NCBI GenBank assembly: GCA_021234155.1
Contig: JAJEKV010000087.1
Location: forward strand, 873,968-937,967
Origin: Isoetes taiwanensis
Lineage: Eukaryota > Streptophyta > Lycopodiopsida > Isoetales > Isoetaceae
Length of the DNA: 64,000 bases
Direction of reading: 5' to 3'
Made by a program: the position numbers and the translations under genes. Under the pieces are notes generated by a model. The model was given only the letters and a program-made list of their open reading frames with translations, was not told the DNA's origin and made no database searches. This document shows, piece after piece, positions 12,243-23,928 of this stretch; positions within the stretch are counted from its first letter, which is position 1, and each line of letters begins with the position of its first letter.

Positions 12243-12473
12243 TTAAAGACCCTTTTCAATGCAACAGGGCTTAGGGTACTGGACTCCAAATACTTGCAAT
12301 TGTTGGACAATGGATTTCATAGCTGCTAGACTTTGGCAACCTGTGAAGAACCGGAGGTGCTCCAGCACTGACACACCAGACTGGACTTTTCCTTCGATTA
12401 TAGCCTCAGTTACTCTACAATATCCTTCCTCGAGATGTTTTTCCCCTTTTTGCGATATGACCAGTTTTGTCAA
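12243..12473 (-). other. Unidentified coding-like segment with splice-like ends
   Basis: The minus-strand frame includes KHLEEGYCRVTEAIIEGK and GVSVLEHLRFFTG. After 'RFFT' the sequence reads TTCTTCACAG/GTTGCC, a possible splice donor, and a candidate acceptor (TTTTCCAG) lies a few bases upstream of the frame start. It is a candidate exon of an unknown minus-strand gene. No domain is recognised. Confidence 0.25.
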
Positions 12474-14825
12474 TGTTTATCTGGAAAACACAAGCTCTTA
12501 TTGTAGGCATGAAGAGCACAAGCTTTCTGAGCTTTCTCAAGTGTTACTAAGATAGGCTGCATAGTACGTCAGACCTGACTTTATAAGGTAATCAAAGGAT
12601 GTTTCTCTAGGACCAGCAAGATGCTACAATTCTTCAAATTTGGTTTATTATGAAGCAGCAACATGCATACTGAAATATCTAGCTTCATAGTGGTTAACGT
12701 TGCTTGGAGCAGTTATTCACAAGGCAGAGATACCCTATTCTAAATATGCCCTTTTGTTTTCCATTTCACAGGTTCCATATGCTGCAAGCAGGTGCATCTT
12801 AGCTAGAGGACTTACAGTACTATTATTTCTCTTCAACAAGGCAGTTGTATGGAATCAAATGCCTGCTCTCTTGCAGAGTTTATAGCTACAACAGATGCAA
12901 ATTATGACAAGGAAGTTTTCATAAGCCTCAATTTTGAAGGTATATGTAGCATATGAAATGATCTTGAACGTTTTGCCTCCTGTATCTGTGTATATATCAG
13001 TCCTAAAATGTTTGTATTAGGGGTCTGGCTTCATTATTCTTTTGAAGGAATGATTGCTCATTGTAATTATGTGATAGAGTTAGAGGTAGCCACCATTTAT
13101 ACCATTTGATTGGTTTCAGCATAGGAACTTCCTGACTATATATGCATTAGGGTGGACGAGAGAGAAAGGCTCAATGGCTTCTAAATGTTCCTTGGATTAT
13201 AAGGATATCAGGAAATCTAGTGAAGGCATTCAAAGTCAGATCTTTTACATTTCCTGATTGTACATGCCTACTTCTTTATGATTAGGGTGGAGAGAGAAGG
13301 TTATCCTTGATTTCCTCATCAAAGGATCTAATTCATTAACACTTTTTTGGCTCTTGCCCTTCAAGCTTTTTAAGTGTTAGAAAATTGATTATTTGCAATT
13401 AGGCCAAATTGCTCTGCAAACAGGAAATATTCAGTCAAATGGAAAAGATTTTCTTGCTCGGTTGATTAAGGTGTAGGACATTGTGCGCTAGACAGCTCTA
13501 CTTTAAGTCTTTCTTGATCCCTTTTTCTTTTATGGATTTCATCATTTATCAAAAGGCTAGAGTAAAATTGTTGTAATAAAGATACTGTTTGACAGGCTTG
13601 CAGAATTGTGCAGTGGTTTTATCTGCTCCCATTCAATCCATTGACCATATTTGGATTTTCGAATATTTCCAGCGCTTTAACTTGACAAATTGGTTGATAT
13701 ATTTGGAGGATTTTCAAAGCTATATGGTGCAATTTTTGGAAGCCAATGCATAGAACCCTTGTATAGGGGCACAGATGATGTTAATAAAAAACTTGAACAC
13801 AGCTATTGGATTAGTCAATGAGGCAAGGGGAGTAGTGGTGGGTTTTTTTTTTTCAGATCAGTGGCATGTTCCACCTGAACATTCACCTTCTAGTTATGAG
13901 AGAGTTTGGCCTATTGTATGTTTTGCATGTGATTAGAGAGTTGTATTCGCTCAGAGTTGGATTGTCATGGAAGGTGAGACACAAATTGCAAAAGGACACA
14001 GTACCCACTTATCCTCCATGGGCTTTAATAAATTCCACAAATGCCATGATATGACATTGATAAGGTAGAAACCCATCTTTTAGAGCCGCTCAATATGGGA
14101 TGGTTTATGTTGTTCTATCTAGAGTGCATTAATTTGAAGGACTCGAGGCTCTTAGGTTTTAACCCACCAAAAGTCGAACCCATCCAAAGTTCTTGTCATT
14201 TTATAAAGAGCTCTCTTTGTAGTCAAGATTGCAGCCATAAGCCATATGTCTCGTGGTCGGCTATCGACTAGGCACTCACCATTATTTTAATTGACTCAGT
14301 TCTCTGTGTACCATTACTTTGATGCACACTGAAAGGGAATGCATATTTAAATTCTAGGAAATAAGTGTTCCCTGGATATCACAATTGGTCAAGTCAGACT
14401 AACTACCTACAAATTGCGGATTGGCAAACAAAGGATGCGGTGTGCTAGCTATGATGCATTTTTCTTGTTTCTTCATTCACCACAGATCACCAATTCTCTT
14501 AAAAAGGCATAAAGCATGTATATTGTATCATAGTGGGAACTCAAAGTGGTGGCTATGATCTATAACGCGGCTTTAAAGAACCAGTTCAGTTAGAGGATTT
14601 CAGAAATGCAAGATGAGTATCAATGATTATTTAAATGCTACTACTACTATAATTCTTCACTGGTGAGACTAATTTGCTAAATAGTATCACAAGGAAATAA
14701 TAGGTACAAACTATGGAAATATTTCCTTTTGCTTAAGATTTCCATATTTTAAAACCATATTAATGAATCCGTAAAAATCTGCAGAAGGATATAATCTTTG
14801 CAATGGTAGCACTACTCCTTGTATT

Positions 14826-14857
14826 CATTAGGGCGGATTTGGGGTCTCAAAATGGCC
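14826..14857 (+). repeat. Left terminal inverted repeat, 32 bp
   Basis: The sequence starts CATTAGGGCGGATTTGGGGT and is a perfect reverse complement of 18672-18703 over 32 bases. The flanking dinucleotide TA sits at the same relative place at both ends, which would allow a Tc1/mariner-type TA target duplication if the element proper begins at GGGCGG. Confidence 0.85.
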
Positions 14858-16225
14858 TCCTATCAGCCATTCCACGCCATATTTCCGCTCCTTTTTTCCC
14901 ATGCCACCTAGAATACCAAAATCTCATCATTACAGATTTACTTGGAATATTCTCCTAAATAAGGGGATCGCGATTCATGGCGCCATATGTATTTAATTCT
15001 CATTGGTTGTCGACGACCGATGCAACACGCGTCTCTTGGTTTGTCGATACCAAGCCGCAAGGCCACACCGATTCTTGGCGCTTATTTCATTTAGAGGCCA
15101 TAATATACAAGCTTCCCGCCTTCCACATTTCAAAAATTTGAATGTGTAGGTTGAAGCTTTGTATCGACTTTCATTTCGAGGCGCCGCTCAGTCTTCTTTA
15201 TGGGTGGTTCACATGGAGAAGTTTAGGCCCTCCCGGCCGAAGTTCTAGCGAGTCGACGATTAAAAAATTCAGCTACGATCAGCTACGCAAGTTGGATCTT
15301 ATGAGGGCTGATTTTCCAAAACGGGCTGAATTTTTTGCCTCAGCCCAAGTTCGCTAGGTTTTTAAGCCCGGCCGCCAAGTAGTTCGTCCATGTGAGCCCA
15401 AAGATTAACCTGATCTTTACTTCATCCCAATACGTGCTTCCCACCCCTACAATTCGAAATTTGAATTTGCTTAATGTATAAAAGCATGGATTGTAGGAGA
15501 ATGGACTTTTCGATTTCCATATGCACGCTGTAAATTTCAAAAACGAGGTTACACGTAGCGAATTATGCCGGACCACCTTCATTTCGTAGATGGAAGCTCC
15601 AAATGATGTGGGATAAGGATCCAACCGACTCAATTTAATATGCTCCAGCTTCAATCGCAAAAAAGGAGGTCTAAAAAATAAGAACTTAGACCTCGACGTG
15701 TTGCGTCTTGCAGGCTCAAAAAGTGTCGACATTTGGGCAGATGGCAGTTTATATCCATTGGATCCGTTGGTGGCAAGAAACCGCCATTTCGGGGACGCTT
15801 CAAGTTTAGTCCCGATTTTGTGGTGACGGTAACTCGCCTCCCCGGGTTGTGAGAGATTGAGAGAGGATAAAGGCATTCTTAATCTAATACGCCCTTGAGA
15901 TGAGCCGCCCGATAAGGAAGGGGAAATGTCCATGAAGATGCTAATAAATGACATTATACTTTGCAATGCGAAGGGTTTATATAATCCTTGAAGTACAAAG
16001 GTTATGGTGTTTGTGTTTAGATACCTCTAATAGATTCCTTTAAAAATCTATTGCTATTTAAATTATAGCAAAAATGAGTCTTAAAACTCTTTACTTAGAA
16101 GAACTCTTTGACTAGTTATCCATTTGATGACCATTTTTTAAGAAAATATGATATGTGACATTCTTATATGCAAACATTCATAAAATTTATGAACATTGAA
16201 GGTCAAAGCCATCCTTGTTTAAAGA

Positions 16226-17889
16226 GGATCATATGATGCTAAATCTTCATGCTGTATGATTGCATATAAGAAATTCGGCCTGGTGTGATCCTTTTTGCGT
16301 AAAAAGTAAATAGAAACACAAATATTGAACTTACAACTTAGCGTAAACAAATAGTATTTTAATAAACCAACACTTTTACATACTAACACTTTACACTTTA
16401 AATATGATATTTCTTTCTTTCCTTTTACTTGAAAGCTATTTTTTTTTTCAAGATGGATCACACCAAGCAAATAATACATATGCAAAAAAAAGGGACACAC
16501 TAAATTCGCATGGTGTGATCCACTTTCTTATTTGTTGTCAAATTAAAATTAAACACAAGTACTCATTCCTATTTGTATCTAAAATGCTTTACCACTCTTA
16601 AGTACATAAGTCATTATCCCTTTTCAAAGAGCATATTATTTTTCAAGAAGGATCACACCAAGCGAATAGTACATATGCAACAAAAATGGAACACACTAAA
16701 TTCAAGATTGTGTGATCCACTTTCTTATTTGTTGTCAAATTAAAATTAAACACAAGTACCCCTTCTCATTTAATGCTTTACCACTCTAATTTAATAAAGT
16801 TATTATTCCTTTTCAAAGAGCATATCTTTTTTTAAGAAGGATCACATCAAGCATCCTATTTGCATCTAAAATACTTTACCAACTCTAGTAGTACATAAAG
16901 TTATTAGCCTTTTTCAAAAAGCAAATACTTTATCAATAAATGAGCACGCCACATATCCACACTTAACTTCAAATAAGACACATATATATTTCTTTTTATT
17001 AAAAGATAATCAAAGTAATTTTACTATATAGGAAGTCATCTTTTTTCCAAAAAGATCACACCAAGCTTAATTTTGTATAAGCTAAAAGGTTGGAATATAC
17101 TAAATTCGATGGTGTGATCCACTTTCTTGTTTGTTGTCAATAGATAATAACATCAAGTCCCTCATCAATAGTCTCCCATTTGCATATAAAATATGTATCA
17201 TTCCAAGTTATATTATGTTTTATGAACTAAACTTTTTCAAAGAGGGTCCCAAAGCAAAATACAAACACTTAATCAATAAGCCAACACTTTACCAACAACC
17301 AAAGCTTTATTAAATAAGATTTTTATGTTATTTTATCAAACCTAACAATGTTTCCATATGTGACACTTTGAGTTAACTCCATCCAAAGGCTCATGAAAGT
17401 TTACATTTTATACCATATATCTTTGGAGCTTTTGTGTCGTGGGCATTAGTAAACACCTCTAATGGAGCAAATATTTTGTAACTCATTTTTTTCAACAACC
17501 CCTGGATGCACGCCTTATCAAACATTTCTTCATTGCAAGGACACCATTCTCATAAGGCTTGCACAATTCGCTTAAAAGAGGTCATGGGATCTACTTTCAA
17601 GCTCGGCTCCCACAACCTTACAACGTGAAAACTAGATGCCCATTGCCCTGAATGTATATCTTGAAAAGCATGTCTCTTATGTCCATATGTTAGACAACAA
17701 CGATGCTAGTAATGCTTTTCCCTAGTCTCAAATCCCCCGACATCCGATAAATATAGCCCAAAGAAAAATATTTGATTCGGTGAGTGAATATAAATCAAGA
17801 AGAGGGAAGAAAAAAAGAAAAGGATCACATGACGCCAAATCTCACTACACATTTACAAAGTGCATATGCATTTTCGCATGGTGTGATCC
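16226..17889. repeat. Array of 66-69 bp modules bounded by 11-bp inverted repeats
   Basis: Five complete modules run from GGATCACACCA (or a close variant) to its inverse TGGTGTGATCC: 16226-16291, 16455-16521, 16650-16718, 17053-17120 and 17822-17889. A sixth has only the left arm, 16839-16849. Module length is nearly constant while the gaps between modules vary. The three middle complete modules share 'AAGC...' and 'ACTAAATTC'. The first and last share a different left interior (ATGA-GC-AAATCT). The middle ones sit in a tandem repeat of about 190-215 bp that also contains 'cactttcttatttgttgtcaa'. Each module could form a stem with a loop of about 45 bases. Confidence 0.85.
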
Positions 17890-18671
17890 ATGTATTATTG
17901 AGGGTGCAAATTTGCAAATATCCTCCTCTTCAAATCCCTTCCCCCCCTCCCTTCCCTTTTTCTTTTGCAATATAATGCATCCATAGCATTTATTTTGAAC
18001 CCTATAGTTCTACCTATTCATTAAGTGTGTGAATGTCGCCCCGGCGATGTAACTCCATAGTCACCCTTCATATGATAGCATTCTCACCCACGAGCCTATG
18101 GATAGATATCCTTCCAATCGCCGATCGATCGGTCGCTTGAATTGTAAGAATGAATGGCGTGGAGCAATACGATGAATGGGAAGAGCTGAAAAGTAGGAAA
18201 ACTTCGTAATGAAAATTTGGGTAGTAAAACATGGCATATAACGTGACGCTTGTTTGTCCAAGACATCACCCTCGCCGTTGTTGCTTAACTCTATGCTCGC
18301 CCAAGAAAAACACGCATTAATTATTGGAGACTTGGATTCCAAATGAAGAGCCGCATATGAGAGGATGCACGAAGCGACGCTTAATGTGAACAATGGAAAT
18401 CTTGGTGCCAAAATTTGATAAGGTGGTTGGTGCATGTGGGCATGTGCACGCGTGAGGGCGGAAAAGTAGCCATTATTTTGGTCCGCGATACGATTTTCAA
18501 AAAATGCGGGCCATTAACGTGGTTGCAATGAATGCACAAACATGTCCTATGAAATTTTGCCATGTGGATGCCAAGTAAGCCTGCTCCAACTAATACTGAC
18601 TTTGGAAAAAAAATGCGCAAACATCGTTGGTCGCGAGAAACATGACGTGGAATTCTGGCATCCAAGATATG

Positions 18672-18703
18672 GGCCATTTTGAGACCCCAAATCCGCCCTA
18701 ATG
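18672..18703 (-). repeat. Right terminal inverted repeat, 32 bp
   Basis: Perfect inverse of 14826-14857, ending ...CCAAATCCGCCCTAATG on the plus strand. Confidence 0.85.
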
Positions 18704-20547
18704 GGGACAAGAAAAGGAAGATCAGTTTGGGACATGTTGAAGGTTGCACAATGCAGAGAAATAAAATGCAGGCCTTTCCTAACTGTAGCCTAGCAAAATA
18801 ATGGGCAACTCACCAGCTCCAATTGGAAACTATCACATGGACTCTTCTGATGGATTGTTTTGGCGAAATCAGGGTAGAACCTGGGATGCAAACGTGGCTT
18901 GATGGAAAATGACATTTCTCTTATAAAACCAATTGCAGACAGATGTACTAAAGTCCCTTGGAAAAGTCCCTTGAAAATTTACTGGGAAATCTATCTAGAC
19001 ATTTTGTTGTGCACAACTAGTCTATTGTAGCCAACATGATGTGCTGGACATGAGTAAGGGTGTGGTATTTGATATGGGACTGAACCCTTAAACTGCTACT
19101 ATTTTATCACTTTTAGTTGTTTTTAATAAGGATATAATGTCTTTATGCAACGTGGTGACAACATAATATGTGTTATCCTCGTGAATGCTTAAACACTAAT
19201 GCTACATTATTTTAGTTGTGATTGAATAGAATCTCCTTTGTTAATATGTATCTTGAGGCATTACATTAATGAAGGTTGTGATTGCTGAAAGCATAATAAA
19301 TGGCAGAATTCGGTAGCTATTCTCCACTCCCTTATCATTCAATGCATCAATTGATGTCATGAACATCTAGAAGTTGGTTGTTGAAGGTTGTGATTGTTGA
19401 AAGCATTATGCATGGCAGAATTTGATAGCTATGCTCCACTCTAGCTTATCATTCAATGCATTAATGAGGTGACATCTAGAAGTTGGTCCCATTATATCTT
19501 TATCTGAATCTAAGTGTTACAAGTTGAAATAAAGATGAGAACAACCTATAATCTTGGCCTAACGACAAAAGCGTCCATTTTGCGTTGGTTTGCAAACCAT
19601 GTGGGCTAGGAATTTGCCATATTTGATTTTTTTGTGAAAAAAACCATTGAATATTTGGGGGTGAAATTTAGGAGAAATATGTACGGTTGGTATTCCAAAA
19701 AGGTAAGGCATTGGTTTTTCTAGGTAGCAGAGGTATGGTTCGAAAGGGGCGTGGCAGGCAGCCCTGGATTTGTAGAGTTACTAAATCGGTTCTTCTTATC
19801 CTTAATCTCATCTTCACTCTCAAGCGATGACGGATTGATGAAGCGCACCGACCATGGCCCGTTTTATTTTGGTAGATCCCTCCTTTTTTCTGATTTCTAA
19901 CTAAGATTCTTGGATAGGTACGATTTCTATTTTTGTTGTTGTATGGACATCCTTGGGTTCGATTCCCAAGGAGCCATTTGCCAGTTGTCTTTTTAATTTC
20001 TTTTTGTTAGTTTAAGGTTGACCATTAGGCATTCAAGTTCTAGTTCTCGAAAAGTTAAATTTTTGTATTTATTAAAGGTTAACTATTAGGTATTCAATGA
20101 ATGAGCTTATTTTTTAGGCGTGTTTTTGTATTGTTGGTATTCCAAATTTTAGGGATTTCCATCATAGCTGCTAGGATTTAGCCTCGTAAAGAATATTTCA
20201 GTTGGTTCTCGACCCAAAGGGCCGATTTAGCCATAATGTATTATTTAGCTTATAAACGTAAATTTATTTGATAATGATTTTAGCCACTTGTAACAAGGAC
20301 AAACATTTGAGTTCATTTTTCTTGTGCATTAGTCTTGCACAAAGTCATATAAGCAATATATAGAGCCTTGAAATTTATATATTATATACTGAGAGTTTGA
20401 CATGTTGGATGCTCATGATGATCCTATGATCAATGAAAAGGGAGCAATTTTGATTGATTGTGAAAACATGACTTTGAAGTATTATTTAAGCCACTTTACC
20501 CTCGGGTCACGAAGGGCAACCCTCCGTGCGCAGCACCTTGTTTAATA
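18704..20547. other. Intergenic; one tandem duplication and a tRNA-like T arm
   Basis: No gene is seen. A segment of about 112 bp is duplicated in tandem (19271-19382 and 19383-19487, sharing 'gaaggttgtgattg' and 'tatcattcaatgcat'). At 19952-19970 there is a perfect T-arm-like hairpin (CTTGG-GTTCGATTC-CCAAG) resembling a Pol III B box. No complete tRNA cloverleaf or clear A box could be placed around it, so it may be a SINE remnant or chance. Confidence 0.5.
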
Positions 20548-20990
20548 ATGTAGTGCTTGTGACGTTCCCTACCCAATATACAACGCCCGGTCGTACATCT
20601 CGAAGAAAATCCCCTATCCATCCCTTCGGCCGCATGGGCCCTCCGTCTATCCCACACCCAAGGTATCCCTAGTGCGGAAAGTGGACACGAAGGTGTCTCA
20701 CGCGCCCTTCCCCTATGGGCTCCTATAACAGCGGAAGCAAATCATAACATCAGCACTAACAATAATAATATATCTAGCTACCTCAAAGGGTAGCACATCA
20801 TACATCCATAGATACAACAGAGATATCAACGTGCCATAAAACACGAGAGCTTCTACCCAGGCTCAGACTCATAAGGGAAGTAGACTGATGACTGGGCCAC
20901 AAGATAGAGCAGACCGAGGTATAAACAATGGCGGGGCTGGCTATAGACAATGGCTAGGGTTGACCACTCTATCAGCCCCTCCTGTGCATA
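20548..20990 (-). repeat. Inverted copy of the 23.5 kb leader/LTR block
   Basis: Read on the minus strand, this matches 23503-23928 closely throughout. Shared stretches include 'agcagaccga', 'aacagagatatcaac', 'tgggctcctata', 'aaggtatccct' and 'tcgtacatctc'. On the minus strand no reading frame equivalent to 23907-24878 follows it. It is probably a terminal or leader fragment of the same retroelement family inserted in the opposite direction. Confidence 0.8.
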
Positions 20991-21009
20991 CTTTACAGAC
21001 GGGCTAAAT

Positions 21010-21480
21010 CGGCTCGCTCCATGTGAGATCAAACTCCAAGAACTACATTAGACAATGAAAGAAAGGTCAACAAAAAATGCCTCAACCGATCAATTTACGA
21101 TTTCACGTAATTTTTTGGTGTGCACAAATGGTTTTATTACATGCTACTTTCCACCTACATCATCACCTTTCTATAATGAATATAGTGTAAACAATGATCT
21201 TTATGATGATATTGCTCAATAAAACATTGAAGGGATATTATTCTTCTTGATTTTTTTAATGCTTGCACTGCTGCATTGCAAGTTGCTTAGCTTATATTTG
21301 AGAACACATATGAACCTCTATGGATGTATGCTAGTGATACAAGTTCGCCGAGTTATCACTTGATCCTTCATGAGCCCCAACCTCTACGAGGCTTTATCCC
21401 ATACCCCATAGACCATATTAGCTTCCTCACTTTACAGGTTATCAATAGTTTTCATTATTTAGTGAATGCCATGGGCTTTG
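21010..21480 (+). repeat. Dispersed repeat P, left copy
   Basis: This matches the reverse complement of 35305-36060, including 'aacaatgatctttatgatgatattgct', 'cttagcttatatttgagaac' and 'acctctacgaggctttatcccataccccatagacc'. It carries a coding-like piece in which both copies can encode variants of ITCYFPxTSSPFY and NDLYDDIA, so the family once had an ORF. I cannot name it. It is contiguous with the inverted leader copy at 20548-20990. Confidence 0.75.
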
Positions 21481-22689
21481 AGAACGCTATAAGTTTGTAA
21501 CGAGCTTGGCCCGCTAGTAGGCATGTAATTTACATTTCATTAATGATGCTTATGGAGAATGTTCTAATTGATCATTACACGAGAAATACATACTATGTAT
21601 GAGGAGTTTATACTAGATTCGTGTGATAAAACAAAAGGGCATCAGTTTCTATGAGGGTTTCTGGTATGAGCAGAAGGAGCAAATTTTGCGCAGTTTTGCT
21701 GGCCGAAATTTAGAGCATCATATATCTCGGCAACCCGAGATCCAATTCAGTAATTCTTACTTTGTTGGAAAGATTTTCAAATCAGCTTTCCGATTAGGTC
21801 CGATAAGGCCAAAATTCATCCTGTATGAGGGAGATATGGCGTAAAAGAGTGAAGTTGTATCAGAATTGACTGACGCCATGGTATCTCTTTGTGCAAAATT
21901 GCTTCCTCGAGCTAGGAGCTGAAAGGAGGGGATATTTTGAGAAGAAAAGCAGTACATGGAGTCAAAGGATCGCCATTGAAGTGGTTCTTAGGTGGGTGGT
22001 TTGCCGCTACACCGTGGGAAGCTTAGATTGGCGTAGATTGTTCTTGTTGTTAAAAGAGAATCGTGGATTTAATGATTTGAATTAAGAGTATAAAGAATCA
22101 GATGATCCTGAATGTGATAATATGGGATTGAATATCTTTTGCCATATTGGTATATAAGAAGAAGTAAGAACTAAGCTAAGCTTATTGTAAGAATTCTGGG
22201 AATAGTCCTTGATATTGTAGATGGTAGGGCAGACCTTGTATATAGTAAACTAATCCTATGCTAAATGCGCTTTCTCCACTCTAGTCTAGTTATATTGTGA
22301 TGGCATAATTTCCGGATATAAATCTACATCCCTATTTGCTTACATATTAAGGAATAAGCTAAAGAAATAGAAACATCAACAACAACATAATCCAAGTCTC
22401 AGGAAATCACTTAAACCAAATCCTAAAAAGGTCGAACCATACCGGGCTACTTGAAGCTTGGGACTATGTGGTTGGGAAGCAAACTAAAATCATGGCCTCG
22501 ACAATCGGTGAAGCAAACAAGCTTGCCATATGAATGGGAATTCCAAATATCCCCTAGATATATTTGAATGGCTATTATTGTTTCAAAGATCGTGGACGCT
22601 CCCTAAAATATACGCCATAAATATGTAAATTTCTAGGGTATCAGCATCGCACAAGGCTACTTGAGTAGCCTTGTACACCATTGCAAGTG
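21481..22689. other. No recognisable gene
   Basis: Short frames only (21623-21844 plus, 21891-22085 plus). No repeat relation to the rest of the window was found except general AT-rich composition. Near 22640 'caaggctacttgagtagccttg' is a short palindrome just upstream of the truncated LTR-like block. Confidence 0.4.
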
Positions 22690-23515
22690 GTAAAGAGCAT
22701 GGCTAAGTTATTTACATAACTTAGCCAACATTAGGATTAAAGCCATTTCCACATGGCCTTACTCTATTGGGCTCTCGCCACATGGCTTATATCTCATTGG
22801 AGCCACGTGGCAATGACATAGAACCCTAACCTATTAAGGGCCAAATCCTAACCCTAGGCCACTTTTTTGGCTCCCCACCTGCCTTGGAACCCTGCTTTCA
22901 AACTTTGAAACTTCATTTCGAGAATCGCCCGCTATAGCATAGCATAGCACAACAAATTCTTAATGTGTGTGCTTCCAAAGAAGAGTAGGAGCTACTTCGA
23001 CACCCTTTGAAGGCCATGGGAGACACAAGGAGTAGGAGGGAGTTCCTCATGAGAAGGTATTTCGGTTAGAGTCCTTTGTAGATCATCTGGAAATTAAATT
23101 CCATATGAGTTGGCATTTTGTATCTCTAGTAGAGCCATTCTAGAACCCTTAGTCTAGATCTTGAACCCTAATCAATAAACCTAACTATAAGTTAGATGCA
23201 TGTGATTAGGATTAGCCAGCCTAGGGCCTATAGCCTGGCCACTTAGTGTGGGCCTGCATGGGTTAGACACCTCCCTCGGGCAATGGTGTCGCCCCCCTCT
23301 CAAGAGTTGCAGGTGTCGGTCTGGCTCTTGTTTTGGGGGGTTCACTCAAGTATGAATCGTGTGTTGCCACGATCCTCTTGGAGCCACTAGACCTTGGGAA
23401 GGGGAGATACAACCCTTCCCAACGCCAATCCCACCCGCAGATGCAACCCGGAGTAGCCAATGGATGATTCCATGGGAGGCTATAGTCACGCCAGAGCATG
23501 ATTTAACCCATTTGC
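22690..23515 (+). repeat. Truncated copy of the copia LTR block
   Basis: This matches 34220-35290 in the same orientation: 'ccatttccacatgg', 'gggccaaa', 'ccctaggccactttt', 'agagtaggagctacttcgac', 'gagtcctttgtagatcatctgga', 'tctctagtagagccattctagaacc', 'gttagatgcatgtgatta', 'cacttagtgtggg' and 'agccactagacct'. Compared with the right copy it lacks the first 250 bases of the LTR and about 290 bases in the middle (after 'gattagg'). Its TATA region is altered (ctattaag instead of ctataaag). It is probably a 5' LTR remnant or a solo LTR of the copia family found at 29.7-35.3 kb. Confidence 0.75.
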
Positions 23516-23928
23516 AAAGTATGCACATGGAGTGCTCAACCCTAGCCATTATCTATAGCCAGCCCTGCCATTGTTTATATTTCGGTCTGCTCTATCTTGT
23601 GGCCCAGCTGTCAGTCTACTTTCCTTGCTAGTCTAAGCCTGGGTAGAAACTCTCATATTTTATGGCATGTTGATATCTCTGTTGTATCTATGGATGTATA
23701 GATGTGCTATCCTTTGAGGTAGGTAGACGTATTATTGTATTGTTGTTAGTGCTTCCGCTTATAGGAGCCCATACGGAATGGTGCTAAGACACCTTCGGTT
23801 CCATCCCGCACAAGGGATACCTTGGGGTGGGATAGACGAGGGCCCATGCAATCGGGCGGGCTGGATGTGGAATTTCCTGTGAGATGTACGACCAGGCGTC
23901 ATATATTTGGTAGAGAACGTCACTTCCC
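23503..23928 (+). promoter_or_regulatory. Leader/LTR block in front of the decayed gag-like frame
   Basis: This block is present as an inverted copy at 20548-20990 and leads directly into the reading frame that starts at 23907. Its position suggests the 3' part of an LTR or an untranslated leader. I found no clear primer-binding site. The role is inferred from position and from the repeated copy. Confidence 0.5.

Larger units (their letters stand above)
10342..14825. other. Low-information region with exon-like minus-strand segments
   Basis: No complete gene is recognised in these 4.5 kb. Minus-strand frames at 10385-10621, 11572-11913 and 12243-12473 look more protein-like than background; the last two are listed separately. 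Plus-strand frames around 12700-12900 and 13866-14054 are short and show no motif. The remainder is AT-rich without evident long repeats. Confidence 0.4.
14826..18703. mobile_element. 3.9 kb element with perfect 32-bp TIRs
   Basis: Two perfect 32-bp inverted repeats bracket 3.88 kb. Beyond the perfect part the arms keep partial similarity: 'attccacg(c/t)cat(a/g)tttc' follows in both. No transposase motif is visible inside, so this looks like a non-autonomous DNA transposon. The interior has a left arm (to about 15970) with some open frames of no recognised family (15340-15966 minus, 208 codons), a central array of hairpin-bounded modules and short tandem repeats (16.2-17.9 kb), and a right arm. 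Eight- or nine-base target duplications were not found. The only candidate is TA, which points to a Tc1/mariner-like origin, and that assignment is tentative. Confidence 0.7.

Noticed and set aside
15340-15966. 208-codon minus-strand frame inside the 3.9 kb TIR element
   Set aside because: Long, but without transposase or other domain texture and with no related frame elsewhere, so it was not called a gene.
16226-17889. CRISPR array
   Set aside because: Repeats are inverted pairs with similar interiors rather than identical direct repeats with unique spacers, and the DNA is clearly plant.
19952-19970. tRNA gene
   Set aside because: The T arm is perfect, but no matching acceptor, D or anticodon arms can be placed, so no tRNA was annotated.
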